Of a stretch of DNA of 64,000 nucleotides, positions 42,119 through 50,541 are shown in pieces. The DNA lies in NCBI GenBank assembly GCA_017512485.1, contig JAFWGE010000029.1, forward strand, positions 1 to 64,000, read 5' to 3'. The first letter of the stretch is position 1; each line of letters opens with the position of its first letter. The position numbers were made by a program, and so were the translations under genes. The DNA comes from Oscillospiraceae bacterium. GTDB lineage: Bacteria; Bacillota; Clostridia; Oscillospirales; Oscillospiraceae. A model generated the notes under the pieces. It was not told the origin of the DNA and did no database searches. It saw nothing but the letters and a program-made list of their open reading frames with translations.

Positions 42119-43792
42119 TCAGTTGGAAGCGACAGGGACTTTAAAACTGTCTTTAAGCGAAACAGACCTGTTGAAAACCAGATGTCCGGGAGAGCTCAGC
42201 TTGGAATCGGGAGTAAAATATCCCTGGCGCATGAACTGATAGCTGGTCCCTGGAGAAGCCCCGGCAAGGGATGCCTCCAGTTTGCAGCCGTCCAGTACAG
42301 TAAGGGAATTTTGATTGAGCAAGGTAAGAAAATCCTTGTCGGGACCGTCCGGGTCCGGGTCGGTGAACAGGTCTTCATAGAGCCTCACCTGGGCGTCTGC
42401 GGCGGTCCTGGTATCTACCCAGTGAAGGGTTCCGCGGATCTTCCGGCCGTCAGCCGGATCGCCGCCCCTGCTGTCGGGGTCGTATTCGGCATAGATCTCA
42501 CTGACGGAACCGCTTTCGTCCGTACTGAAACCTGTGCACTTTACAACGTAAGCGCCTTTCAGACGCACTTCCCCGCCCGGGAAAAGACGGAAGTATTTTT
42601 TTACGGGTTCAGCCATGAAATCTTCCTGTTCTATCCACAGTTCGCGTGAGAAGGAGACCTCCCTTGTTCCATCCGATTCGCGGGAGGGATTGTTCTCAAC
42701 GGTAAAAGTCTCGGTTTTGTCGGCAGGATAATTGGTTATCACGAGTTTTACCGGCCTGAGCACTGCCATGGCGCGAGAGGCGTTTTCGTTGAGGTCTTCC
42801 CTGAGACAGTGCTCCAGGAAAGAGTAGTCCACGACGCTGGATGATTTTGCAACACCTATGCGTTCGCAGAAATTACGTATGGACGCGCCGGTATACCCTC
42901 TGCGCCGCAGGCCGCACAGAGTAGGCATACGGGGGTCGTCCCAGCCGTCCACCAGGCCCTTTTCGACCAACAGGCGCAGTTTGCGCTTGCTCATAACAGT
43001 ATTCGTTATATTGAGTCTTGCGAACTCGATCTGCCTGGGTTTTGATGGGCACGAGATGTTGTCACGCACCCAGTTGTAGAGCGGGCGGTGGGCCTCATAC
43101 TCAAGAGAGCACAGGGAATGGGTGATGCCCTCCAGCGCGTCCTGTATCGGATGGGCAAAGTCGTACATCGGGTAGATGCACCAACTGTCGCCGGTATGGT
43201 GATGGGATTTATGTATTATCCTGTAAAGAACGGGATCTCGCATGTTAAAGTTGCCGGAGGTGAGGTCTATCTTAGCCCTGAGTGTCATCGCACCGTCGGG
43301 GAATTCCCCGTTTTTCATACGCTCAAACAGATCACGGCTCTCCTGGCGAGGCCTGTCTCTCCATGGACTGCGGGCAGGGGTAGTGAGATCTCCCCTGTAT
43401 TCGCGCATCTGCTCCGGTTTGAGTTCGCACACGTACGCAAGGCCCTTGTCTATAAGTTCAAGAGCGTACTCGTACGTCTGCTGGAAATAATCGGACGCAT
43501 AGAAAAACCTGTCTCCCCAGTCGAAACCCAACCAGTGAATATCCTCTTTGATCGCGTCCACGTATTCCTCGTCTTCCCGGAGGGGATTCGTGTCGTCCAT
43601 CCTCAGGTTGCACAGGCCGCCGTATTTTTCGGCTGTTCCGAAATCGATTATAAGGGCTTTACAGTGGCCTATGTGAAGATAGCCGTTCGGTTCCGGAGGA
43701 AAACGAGTGTGGACGGTACGGCCCTCAAAACGGCCGCCGGGACCGATATCCTCTTCAATAAACGCATGTATAAAATTTTTATTCTCTTCCAA
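42119..43792 (-). CDS. glnS: glutaminyl-tRNA synthetase
   Basis: A 557-residue class I synthetase that charges tRNA-Gln directly. The signature is PPEPNGYLHIGHCKA (HIGH at about 40-43), followed by MDDTNP, HSLCSLEYE and the KMSKS equivalent VMSKRKLRLL (about 267-276). Two C-terminal beta-barrels follow. Many Firmicutes lack GlnRS and use Glu-tRNA amidotransferase; its presence here is typical of a subset of Clostridia. The start is TTG 43792, 8 nt after GGAGG; no ATG lies close by at the family N-terminus. I see no T-box in the 150-nt leader. Confidence 0.95.
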   Translation of the reverse strand: MEENKNFIHAFIEEDIGPGGRFEGRTVHTRFPPEPNGYLHIGHCKALIIDFGTAEKYGGLCNLRMDDTNPLREDEEYVDAIKEDIHWLGFDWGDRFFYASDYFQQTYEYALELIDKGLAYVCELKPEQMREYRGDLTTPARSPWRDRPRQESRDLFERMKNGEFPDGAMTLRAKIDLTSGNFNMRDPVLYRIIHKSHHHTGDSWCIYPMYDFAHPIQDALEGITHSLCSLEYEAHRPLYNWVRDNISCPSKPRQIEFARLNITNTVMSKRKLRLLVEKGLVDGWDDPRMPTLCGLRRRGYTGASIRNFCERIGVAKSSSVVDYSFLEHCLREDLNENASRAMAVLRPVKLVITNYPADKTETFTVENNPSRESDGTREVSFSRELWIEQEDFMAEPVKKYFRLFPGGEVRLKGAYVVKCTGFSTDESGSVSEIYAEYDPDSRGGDPADGRKIRGTLHWVDTRTAADAQVRLYEDLFTDPDPDGPDKDFLTLLNQNSLTVLDGCKLEASLAGASPGTSYQFMRQGYFTPDSKLSSPGHLVFNRSVSLKDSFKVPVASN

Positions 43793-44185
43793 TTGCGCCG
43801 CCTCCGACAGTGTTGATTTGCTGACAGCGCCGCATCCCGCAGTGTATCGGGGAGCGGGCCGGAATAATGGGACACGCGCGTCTGGCGTCCCTTTTCACAT
43901 CGTTTCCGCGACGGCACCTTGCCGCGGACGTCATTATGAAACAATTATTACTATATTATACTATAATACCGGGTTTTTCAATCCCCGCCGGAGCCATTTT
44001 GGTGGTGAAAAAGCGAGAAGCGGAAGGGACGGGAAAATGCCCGGAATGAGTAATGAACACCGCTGCGGGGGGGACGGCGGACGTTTCCGATCATACAGCG
44101 GGGAAAAGCAAAAATTTAAAAAAAAACTTTCCAAAACCGCAGTATTATATTAAAATGAAAAGAACAAAAGAAAGGAGTTCGTCAT
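43793..44185. other. divergent intergenic region between glnS and pyrH
   Basis: The left part is the glnS leader, without a recognisable T-box. The right part (43982-44150) is A-rich with a 7-G run near 44066. A possible pyrH promoter is TTTCCA-N17-TAAAAT, ending near 44157. A strong AAAGGAG precedes pyrH. I found no small gene. Confidence 0.4.
43953..43981 (-). promoter_or_regulatory. sigma-A promoter of glnS
   Basis: Minus strand: TTGAAA (43976-43981), 17-nt spacer, TAATAT (43953-43958). A TATAAT overlaps at 15-nt spacing. Leader about 150 nt. Confidence 0.55.
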
Positions 44186-44901
44186 ATGAAGCCAAAGTAT
44201 AAACGCGTACTTGTAAAGATCAGCGGCGAGGCGCCGGCGGGAGAGGCGGGCAGAGGCTTTGATTTTGGCGTAATAGAGAATATCTGCCTGGCTATTCGCG
44301 ACTGCGTATCGATGGGAGTTCAGATCGCGGTGGTCGTGGGAGGCGGCAATCTCTGGCGCGGAGCCAAGGACGGCCAGGGATGTGTGGAGCGCACAAGAGC
44401 GGACTCCATGGGTATGCTCGCCACTGCCATGAACGCTCTCGCAGTGACCGGGACTCTGGAAAAAGCGGGAGTAAAGGCCAAAGCAATGACGGCCGTCAGC
44501 GTCGGACCTGCGGCGGACCTCTACGCAAGAGATAAAGCGGTGGCACTGTTGGAGGACGGATACACGGTAATACTGGATGCGGTACCGGAAATCCGTTTTT
44601 CTCAACAGACACGGCGGCAGTCCTGAGGGGGGCCGAACTGGATGCCGATATGGTCCTTATGGCAAAGAATATCGACGCCGTTTATACGGCAGACCCCAGG
44701 AAGGACAGCGAGGCCAGAAAGCTGGAGAGCATAAGCTGTTCGGAGATACTGCAGCGTGAGCTGGGGGTGATAGACCTCACGGCGGCGGCTCTGGCAAAGA
44801 GCGTGGGAATTCCCATAATGCTCTTCGGCATAGACGACCCTAAGAACACCTGCAGGGCTGCCGAAGGACAAAACACAGGGACAGTAATTACAGACCGGTG
44901 A
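44186..44901 (+). pseudogene. pyrH: UMP kinase, broken by a 1-nt frameshift
   Basis: UMP kinase phosphorylates UMP to UDP and is essential. The first frame (44186-44580) gives the normal start RVLVKISGEA, the VVVGGGNLWRG loop and TRADSMGMLATAMNALA. Read on, it becomes nonsense and stops at 44626. Adding one base at 44580/44581 (GATGCGGTACC to GATGCGGGTACC) restores GTGNPFFSTDTAAVLRGAEL and the remainder up to TGA 44901, giving 238 residues, the family length. All motifs are then intact. One G is missing from a short G run in an essential gene with no other copy in the window, so a sequence error is likelier than a real loss. frr follows 16 nt later. Confidence 0.88.
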
Positions 44902-44917
44902 AAGGCGGGAGAATAAA

Positions 44918-45472
44918 ATGACAGAAGATTACAGTGAATACACGTCCAAAATGGAAAAAACGATAGCGGCCCTTCGCAGCGAGTTCGATTCTGTGCGCGC
45001 CGGACGCGCAAACCCTGCGGTACTCGACCGTATAACGGTGGAATATTACGGCCAGCCTACGCCTATCGCGCAGATCGGTTCCATCTCCTCGCCGGATCCC
45101 AGAACTCTGGTCATCCAGCCTTGGGACGGCTCCATACTTAAGGGGATAGAAAAGGCTATCCAGGTATCGGATCTGGGCATCAACCCACAGAACGACGGCA
45201 GGGTAATAAGGCTTGTGTTCCCGCAGCTCACGGAGGAGCGCAGGAAAGAACTGACGAAACAGGTGAGGAAGTATTCCGAGGAGGCGAAGGTCGCTATAAG
45301 GAATATCCGCCGCGACGCCATGGAACAGGCCAAGGCTGAAAAGAAAAAGTCGGAGATCACTGAGGACGACTACAAAAAGGTGGAGAAGGATCTCAAGGAC
45401 ATAACCGAAAAATACACCGGGCAGATAGACAAGATCTGTGAGGCCAAGGAGAAGGAACTGCTGGAAATATAG
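44918..45472 (+). CDS. frr: ribosome recycling factor
   Basis: A 184-residue factor that, with EF-G, splits the post-termination ribosome. It has the family start and the conserved VRAGRANPAVLDRI (about 27-40), TPIAQIGSISSPDPRTLVIQPWD and the late LTEERRKELTKQVRKYSEEAKVAIRNIRRDA, with the long three-helix bundle visible as charged heptads. GGCGGGAG precedes ATG 44918. pyrH-frr-uppS-cdsA-dxr is the standard bacterial gene order. Confidence 0.97.
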   Translation: MTEDYSEYTSKMEKTIAALRSEFDSVRAGRANPAVLDRITVEYYGQPTPIAQIGSISSPDPRTLVIQPWDGSILKGIEKAIQVSDLGINPQNDGRVIRLVFPQLTEERRKELTKQVRKYSEEAKVAIRNIRRDAMEQAKAEKKKSEITEDDYKKVEKDLKDITEKYTGQIDKICEAKEKELLEI

Positions 45473-45521
45473 CGGGGTTTTGCCGGACAGCGTAACGCCG
45501 TGCGATTCCTGGAGTATCACT

Positions 45522-45561
45522 TGCCTGGGCGCGCAAAGCGCAGGCTGTGCGTGCTCAGGCA
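45522..45561. promoter_or_regulatory. 14-bp hairpin between frr and uppS
   Basis: TGCCTGGGCGCGCA (45522-45535) can pair along its whole length, with two G-U pairs in the RNA, with TGCGTGCTCAGGCA (45548-45561) around a 12-nt loop. It is followed by TGTTGTT, a weak U tract. It might be a partial terminator or an mRNA processing or stability element. Confidence 0.5.
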
Positions 45562-45638
45562 TGTTGTTCCCCTGTGGATATCCCGGTTTCCGGAAATGCA
45601 GCCGGATACGGAAAGCAAGCTGAAAGGACGTTGATCGA

Positions 45639-46394
45639 ATGGATAATACTGTTCCGACAAACGAAACGAATGAAGTCCGTGTGGAGCTCAACGGGCCTGT
45701 TCCACAGCACGTGGCAATAATAATGGACGGCAACGGCAGATGGGCAAAGAGCAGAGGATTACCCAGATCCGCAGGCCACGCTGCCGGAGCTGAGACGTTC
45801 AGGACCATTGCCTCATACTGCCGCGATATCGGGATGAAGTACCTCACAGTGTATGCGTTTTCCACCGAAAACTGGAGACGTCCCCAGGAAGAGGTGGAAG
45901 GGATAATGCGCCTGCTTGACACATATATCCATGAGGCGCTCGCCGTTATGGAGAAGGAAAGGATCAGGATCGAGTTTTTCGGCAACGTTTCCGGTCTCAG
46001 CGACAACCTCCTGGACCTCATAAAACAAGCCCGTGAAATGAACAAAAAAGTCACGGACGGAGTCCAGGCCAATATCTGCGTGAATTATGGCGGCAGGGAC
46101 GAGATAAGGGCCGCCGCCGCCGCTTTCGCAAAGGACTGTATGGAAGGCAGGCGGAGCCCGGAAGAACTGGACGAGGCCTTGTTTTCACAGTACATGTATT
46201 CAAAGGATGTGCCCGATCCGGAACTGATAATAAGGCCCAGCGGGGAGATACGCACGTCCAACTTCCTGCTCTGGCAGAGCGCTTACAGTGAATACTATTT
46301 TACCGACTGCATGTGGCCTGATTTTACTCCATTCGAGATAAACCGGGCAATAAACGATTATAATAAACGAAGCAGAAGATTCGGGGCTGTATAA
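45639..46394 (+). CDS. uppS: undecaprenyl diphosphate synthase
   Basis: Cis-prenyltransferase that extends farnesyl diphosphate with IPP to the C55 carrier lipid of cell-wall synthesis. The 251-residue protein has IIMDGNGRWAKSRGLPRSAGH (about 27-47) with the catalytic Asp, YAFSTENWRRP (about 72-82) and the C-terminal RPSGEIRTSNFLLWQSAYSE (about 197-216), where RTSGE is the more usual order. AAAGGACG precedes the ATG. The neighbouring dxr and ispG provide its C5 precursors by the MEP pathway. Confidence 0.95.
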   Translation: MDNTVPTNETNEVRVELNGPVPQHVAIIMDGNGRWAKSRGLPRSAGHAAGAETFRTIASYCRDIGMKYLTVYAFSTENWRRPQEEVEGIMRLLDTYIHEALAVMEKERIRIEFFGNVSGLSDNLLDLIKQAREMNKKVTDGVQANICVNYGGRDEIRAAAAAFAKDCMEGRRSPEELDEALFSQYMYSKDVPDPELIIRPSGEIRTSNFLLWQSAYSEYYFTDCMWPDFTPFEINRAINDYNKRSRRFGAV

Positions 46395-46437
46395 CTGACT
46401 GCCGTTGTAAGGTATATACGAAAGAAGGAGATTGTAA

Positions 46438-47241
46438 ATGAAAATCGGTATAATATCTGCCGCGGTCGCTGCGGTAGTGCTGCTGCTGGTGGGACTGGTA
46501 GCGCCGGTCATCACCGCGGCGGTCCTCATGGCCCTCCTGTCGGCGGCCTCAGTTTATGAGTTCGGAAGGGCAACGGGAGCGTCCAAATATATGCTGCCGT
46601 TTATCATCTCGCTGCTCTTTGCCCTTTATATCCCGATGTGGGCGTATTTCGGAGGGAAGACCGTGTTCCTCCTGCTCGGGATCATCGTTTTTGTCATTGT
46701 ACAGTCGGCATGGCTTATGATAAAGAATACAAAGCCCGGCCTCAATCAGGTGGCTGTATTTTTGCTGGCGTCGGTACTTATACCCTTTGCGTTTGCCGTC
46801 CCGGTAAAACTGGCGCTCATTGGAAGGGGGCAGTTCCTGCTGCCTTTCGTGCTGGCGTTCGTTTCCGACGCGGGAGCGTACTTTGTCGGAACATATCTCG
46901 GGAAACATCAGGCGCTGCCTGAACTCAGCCCGAAGAAAACATACGAAGGAATAATCGGGGGACTACTGGCTTCCTGTATTGCCGCTGTGATATTCTGCTT
47001 CATCGTCTTCCTGCTGAAATTCAGAGTCGCATGGCTTGGCGTCATCGTATACGGTATCCTTTGCTCGGCCATCAGCCAGTTCGGGGGATCGGTGTTCACC
47101 TGCCTGAAGAGACACTGCGGCGTACCCAGCTTCGGAAAGCTTATCCCGGGCCTTGGCGGCATACTTGACAGGGTCGACAGCGTCATATTCTGTGCTCCAT
47201 TTACTATGATGCTGCTTCTGGCAATGCCGCTGTTCTCGTGA
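46438..47241 (+). CDS. cdsA: CdsA-like phosphatidate cytidylyltransferase with altered active site
   Basis: By position (uppS-cdsA-dxr-rseP) and overall sequence this is CdsA, which makes CDP-diacylglycerol from CTP and phosphatidate. The 267-residue protein has about eight membrane helices and the conserved SDAGAYFVGTYLGKH and LSPKKTYEG. Its C-terminal signature is unusual: the family pattern GD-L-x-E-S...KR-x4-KD...PGHGG-x-LDRxDS appears as GGSVFT...KRHCGVPS...PGLGGILDRVDS. Thus Gly217 replaces the Asp that I recall as a metal ligand, Pro230-Ser231 replace KD and Leu239 replaces His; Asp244 and Asp247 remain. The reading frame is intact with AAGGAG before ATG 46438. It may be inactive or have a changed function. 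Confidence 0.75.
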   Translation: MKIGIISAAVAAVVLLLVGLVAPVITAAVLMALLSAASVYEFGRATGASKYMLPFIISLLFALYIPMWAYFGGKTVFLLLGIIVFVIVQSAWLMIKNTKPGLNQVAVFLLASVLIPFAFAVPVKLALIGRGQFLLPFVLAFVSDAGAYFVGTYLGKHQALPELSPKKTYEGIIGGLLASCIAAVIFCFIVFLLKFRVAWLGVIVYGILCSAISQFGGSVFTCLKRHCGVPSFGKLIPGLGGILDRVDSVIFCAPFTMMLLLAMPLFS

Positions 47242-47252
47242 GGAGCGGCGGT

Positions 47253-48410
47253 ATGACAGACGCCATAGCTGTTCTTGGTTCCACAGGTTCCATAGGCAGA
47301 CAGACTCTTGAAGTAGCAGGGGAACTGGGACTCAGGGTCGGGGCACTGACCGCAGGAAGGAACGTGGAGCTGATGGAGCGCCAGGCCAGAAAGTACCTGC
47401 CGAAACTGGTAGTAATGTCAGACAGGCTGGCCGCCCGCAATCTGAAGATAAGGCTCCAGGATACCCCTGTGGAGGTGGCTTTCGGCGAACAGGCGGAACG
47501 GGACGCGTCTTCGGCCGCGCCGGTTACCGTTTGCGCCGTCAGCGGCATGGCTGCTTTGCCGGGCGTGATGGCGGCTGCCGCCGCCGGGGGCAGGGTCGCT
47601 TTGGCCAACAAGGAATCGCTGGTCTGTGCAGGATCTCTTATTAAGGAGACGGCGGCGCGCAGCGGCGCAGAGATAATACCGGTGGATTCGGAACACTCTG
47701 CGATATTCCAGTGCCTGCAGGGGAATGCGGACAGGGCGGAAGTGGCCAGACTTATCCTCACGGCGTCCGGCGGGCCTTTCTTTGGCATGACGCCCGCGCA
47801 GCTTGAAAAGGTCACCGTAAAAGAGGCTCTCGCACATCCCAACTGGAGCATGGGACCCAAAATAACCATTGACAGCGCTACGATGATGAATAAGGGGCTG
47901 GAGGTAATAGAAGCCATGCGGCTTTACGACATGCCCCTTGAAAAGATCGACGTGGTGATCCACAGGGAGAGCATAATACATTCTCTTGTGGAGTACGTAG
48001 ATGGGGCCCTTATCGCGCAGCTGGGCGCCCCAGATATGAGACTGCCCATACAGTATGCCCTTACTTATCCGAAAAGGCTTCCGTCCCCGGCACATATCCT
48101 GGATCTCGCCAGCTGCGGGCTCCTGAGTTTTTCCCGGCCGGACATGGAGGGTTTTCCCTGCCTGAAAACTGCCATGGAGACAAGCGTGAGGGGAGAAGCT
48201 GCATGTACGGTTATGAACGCTGCAAATGAGGAAGCGGTGTCGGCGTTTATAAGGGAGTATATCGGTTTTACGGATATCCACGCCGTTACCGCGGAAGTAC
48301 TTGAGAGGACAGACTGCCCAACCGAGTGCGGGGGACTGGACGAGATCATGGAGTATGATTCCATAGCCAGGGAGCTGGCGAAAAAACTAATCCTGCAGAG
48401 AGGAAAATAA
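47253..48410 (+). CDS. dxr: 1-deoxy-D-xylulose 5-phosphate reductoisomerase
   Basis: DXR converts DXP to MEP with NADPH, the committed step of the MEP isoprenoid pathway. The 385-residue protein has the NADPH loop LGSTGSIGRQTL (about 8-19), NKESLVCAG (about 122-130), metal/substrate residues in VDSEHSAIFQ, and the loop HPNWSMGPKITIDSATMMNKGLE (about 202-224). A GTG upstream (47238) opens the frame, but ATG 47253 follows GAGGAG. It begins 11 nt after cdsA and is followed immediately by rseP. Confidence 0.97.
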   Translation: MTDAIAVLGSTGSIGRQTLEVAGELGLRVGALTAGRNVELMERQARKYLPKLVVMSDRLAARNLKIRLQDTPVEVAFGEQAERDASSAAPVTVCAVSGMAALPGVMAAAAAGGRVALANKESLVCAGSLIKETAARSGAEIIPVDSEHSAIFQCLQGNADRAEVARLILTASGGPFFGMTPAQLEKVTVKEALAHPNWSMGPKITIDSATMMNKGLEVIEAMRLYDMPLEKIDVVIHRESIIHSLVEYVDGALIAQLGAPDMRLPIQYALTYPKRLPSPAHILDLASCGLLSFSRPDMEGFPCLKTAMETSVRGEAACTVMNAANEEAVSAFIREYIGFTDIHAVTAEVLERTDCPTECGGLDEIMEYDSIARELAKKLILQRGK

Positions 48411-49484
48411 ATGGTCGTATATATCATCTGTGCAATAGTAATGTTCGGAGTGCTGATAGCAGTGCACGAGTTCGGGCATTTCTGGACAGCCAAGGTACTC
48501 GGGGTCAAAGTGAACGAGTTCTCCATAGGAATGGGGCCTCAGCTGCTGAAGAAACAGCGGGGCGAGACGATGTACTCACTGAGGGCTTTTCCGGTGGGAG
48601 GGTTCTGCGCCATGGAGGGTGAAGACGAGGAGACCGGAGACCCCAGGGCTTTTACCGCACAGAAGATCTGGAAAAGGATAATTATCCTTGTGGCAGGTTC
48701 CGCGATGAACTTCCTGTTGGGACTTATTATCATATGCGTTATCTACTCCAGCGCCGAGGGCTTTTACACCCCGGTGATAGGGGAACTCTTCGAGGGTTTC
48801 CCGCTGGAAGGGGAGAACGGCCTGATGGTGGGCGACAGGATAGTGTCCATAGACTCTGAGCATGTATGGATGTATTCTGATATTTCCCTGCTGCTATCCA
48901 GGGGCGTACAGGGAGATTTCGATATCGTGATAGAGCGCGGGGGAGAAAAGCTGGAACTGGAGCATTTCCCCCTGACCCTCAAAGAGTACGAGATCGACGG
49001 CCAGACGGTACAGCGGTACGGACTGGTATTCGATGTCACGGAGGCTACGCTGGGGGCAAAACTGAAATACTCCCTATGTAACAGTTTCGACTTCGTAAGG
49101 CTGGTCCGGATGAGCCTTTTTGATCTTATTACGGGCAAAGCCAGGGTCAAAGACCTGTCAGGCCCGGTGGGGATAGTCGGATATATGACACAGGTGGGAA
49201 CCCAGTCCGAGACGGCGAAGGACGCCGCGGAGAACGTGGCATATTTTGCAGCCCTGGTAGCTGTGAACCTGGCTGTTATGAATATGCTGCCCCTGCCCGC
49301 CCTTGACGGGGGCAGGATATTCTTCATGTTGGTCACCTGGGTGATCGAAAAGCTGATCAGGCGCCGCATAGATCCCAAGTACGAGGGATATATCCATATG
49401 GCGGGGCTTGTACTTTTCCTGCTGTTGATGGTCGTAGTGACATATTCGGATATAGTCAGGCTTATTTCGGGGAACGGAGCGTAG
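48411..49484 (+). CDS. rseP: RseP-type site-2 zinc metalloprotease
   Basis: An intramembrane protease that cuts membrane-bound regulators such as anti-sigma factors and clears signal-peptide remnants. The 357-residue protein has the zinc motif HEFGH (about 17-21) in the first helix, a PDZ domain (about 105-185), and the third zinc ligand in NMLPLPALDGGRI (about 289-301). The final helix is LVLFLLLMVVVTY. Its ATG follows the dxr stop directly, so translation is probably coupled. The gene order dxr-rseP is widely conserved. Substrate is unknown. Confidence 0.95.
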   Translation: MVVYIICAIVMFGVLIAVHEFGHFWTAKVLGVKVNEFSIGMGPQLLKKQRGETMYSLRAFPVGGFCAMEGEDEETGDPRAFTAQKIWKRIIILVAGSAMNFLLGLIIICVIYSSAEGFYTPVIGELFEGFPLEGENGLMVGDRIVSIDSEHVWMYSDISLLLSRGVQGDFDIVIERGGEKLELEHFPLTLKEYEIDGQTVQRYGLVFDVTEATLGAKLKYSLCNSFDFVRLVRMSLFDLITGKARVKDLSGPVGIVGYMTQVGTQSETAKDAAENVAYFAALVAVNLAVMNMLPLPALDGGRIFFMLVTWVIEKLIRRRIDPKYEGYIHMAGLVLFLLLMVVVTYSDIVRLISGNGA

Positions 49485-49494
49485 GGATAAAGAT

Positions 49495-50541
49495 ATGACC
49501 AGAAGAATAAAGGTAGGCAGTGTCGACATGGGCGGCGGCGCCCCTGTGAGCATCCAGTCTATGTTGAAGGCGGACATTTTTGATACCGGCAAAATAGAAA
49601 TACAGCTCATGCAGCTGAAGGACGCGGGCTGTGATATCGTAAGGGTGGCTGTGCCGAATATGGACGCTGCCGGAGAGCTTTCGCGAATAAAAAACATGGC
49701 TCCCATGCCCGTGGTGGCCGACATACATTTTGACTGGAAGCTGGCTGTACGCGCCTGTGAGGCCGGGGTAGACAAAATAAGGATCAATCCCGGGAACATC
49801 GGTTCAGCGGACGGCGTAAAGGCGGTGGCGACAGCCTGCAAAGAGCGGGGCATACCCATCCGTATCGGGGTAAACTCCGGGTCTCTGGAAAAGCAGGCCC
49901 TGCAGCGCTGCGGCGGAGACAGGGTACAGGCTATGGTGGATTCCGCGCTTGTTCAGGCCGAAATGCTTGAAGAGTACGGATTTTCGGATATTTGCATTTC
50001 GCTCAAATCATCCGGTGTAGCGGAGACGATACGCGCCAACAGGATGCTTTCACAGAAGTGTGATTATCCTGTGCATATAGGAGTTACCGAGGCGGGTACG
50101 GTGAGAGCCGGGACCCTTAAATCCGCTATCGGCATCGGGGCTTTGCTTTGCGAAGGAATAGGCGATACCGTGCGTGTGTCCCTTACGGACGAGCCATGGA
50201 AAGAGGTGGAGGCGGCAAAGGATATACTCGATGCCGTCGGCGTACGGCGCAAAGGCGTAAACCTTATTTCCTGCCCTACCTGCGGACGCACGAGGATCGA
50301 CCTTTTCAGCCTTGTAAAACAGGTGGAAGACGCTTTGGGCAAGCTGGAAGTCCACGGACTGACCGTGGCGGTGATGGGCTGCGTGGTAAACGGGCCCGGG
50401 GAAGCATCCCACGCTGACTACGGTATAGCCGGCGGGGAGGACTGCGGAGTGATCTTCGCCAAAGGGAAAATAATTGAAAAACTGCCTCAGGATAAACTGG
50501 CTGAGGGGCTCATAGACCTGATAAGGAAAGAAAATAAATAA
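49495..50541 (+). CDS. ispG: (E)-4-hydroxy-3-methylbut-2-enyl-diphosphate synthase
   Basis: IspG (GcpE) reduces MEcPP to HMBPP with a [4Fe-4S] cluster, the penultimate MEP step. The 348-residue protein begins with the TIM-barrel substrate segment VGGGAPVSIQSM-like MGGGAPVSIQSM (about 9-20) and has NPGNIGS (about 99-105). The cluster cysteines lie in SCPTCGRTRID (about 260-270) and MGCVVNGPGEA (about 293-303). The electron donor is probably ferredoxin or flavodoxin. Its TAA overlaps the ATG of polC. Confidence 0.96.
   Translation: MTRRIKVGSVDMGGGAPVSIQSMLKADIFDTGKIEIQLMQLKDAGCDIVRVAVPNMDAAGELSRIKNMAPMPVVADIHFDWKLAVRACEAGVDKIRINPGNIGSADGVKAVATACKERGIPIRIGVNSGSLEKQALQRCGGDRVQAMVDSALVQAEMLEEYGFSDICISLKSSGVAETIRANRMLSQKCDYPVHIGVTEAGTVRAGTLKSAIGIGALLCEGIGDTVRVSLTDEPWKEVEAAKDILDAVGVRRKGVNLISCPTCGRTRIDLFSLVKQVEDALGKLEVHGLTVAVMGCVVNGPGEASHADYGIAGGEDCGVIFAKGKIIEKLPQDKLAEGLIDLIRKENK

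Noticed and set aside
43793..43950. T-box in the glnS leader
   Set aside because: No TGGNACCGCG on the minus strand and no terminator near the start; GCGGCAAGGTGCC is only superficially similar.
45438..45623. 61-codon frame between frr and uppS
   Set aside because: It overlaps the end of frr in another frame, has no ribosome site and covers the hairpin, so it is not likely to be coding.
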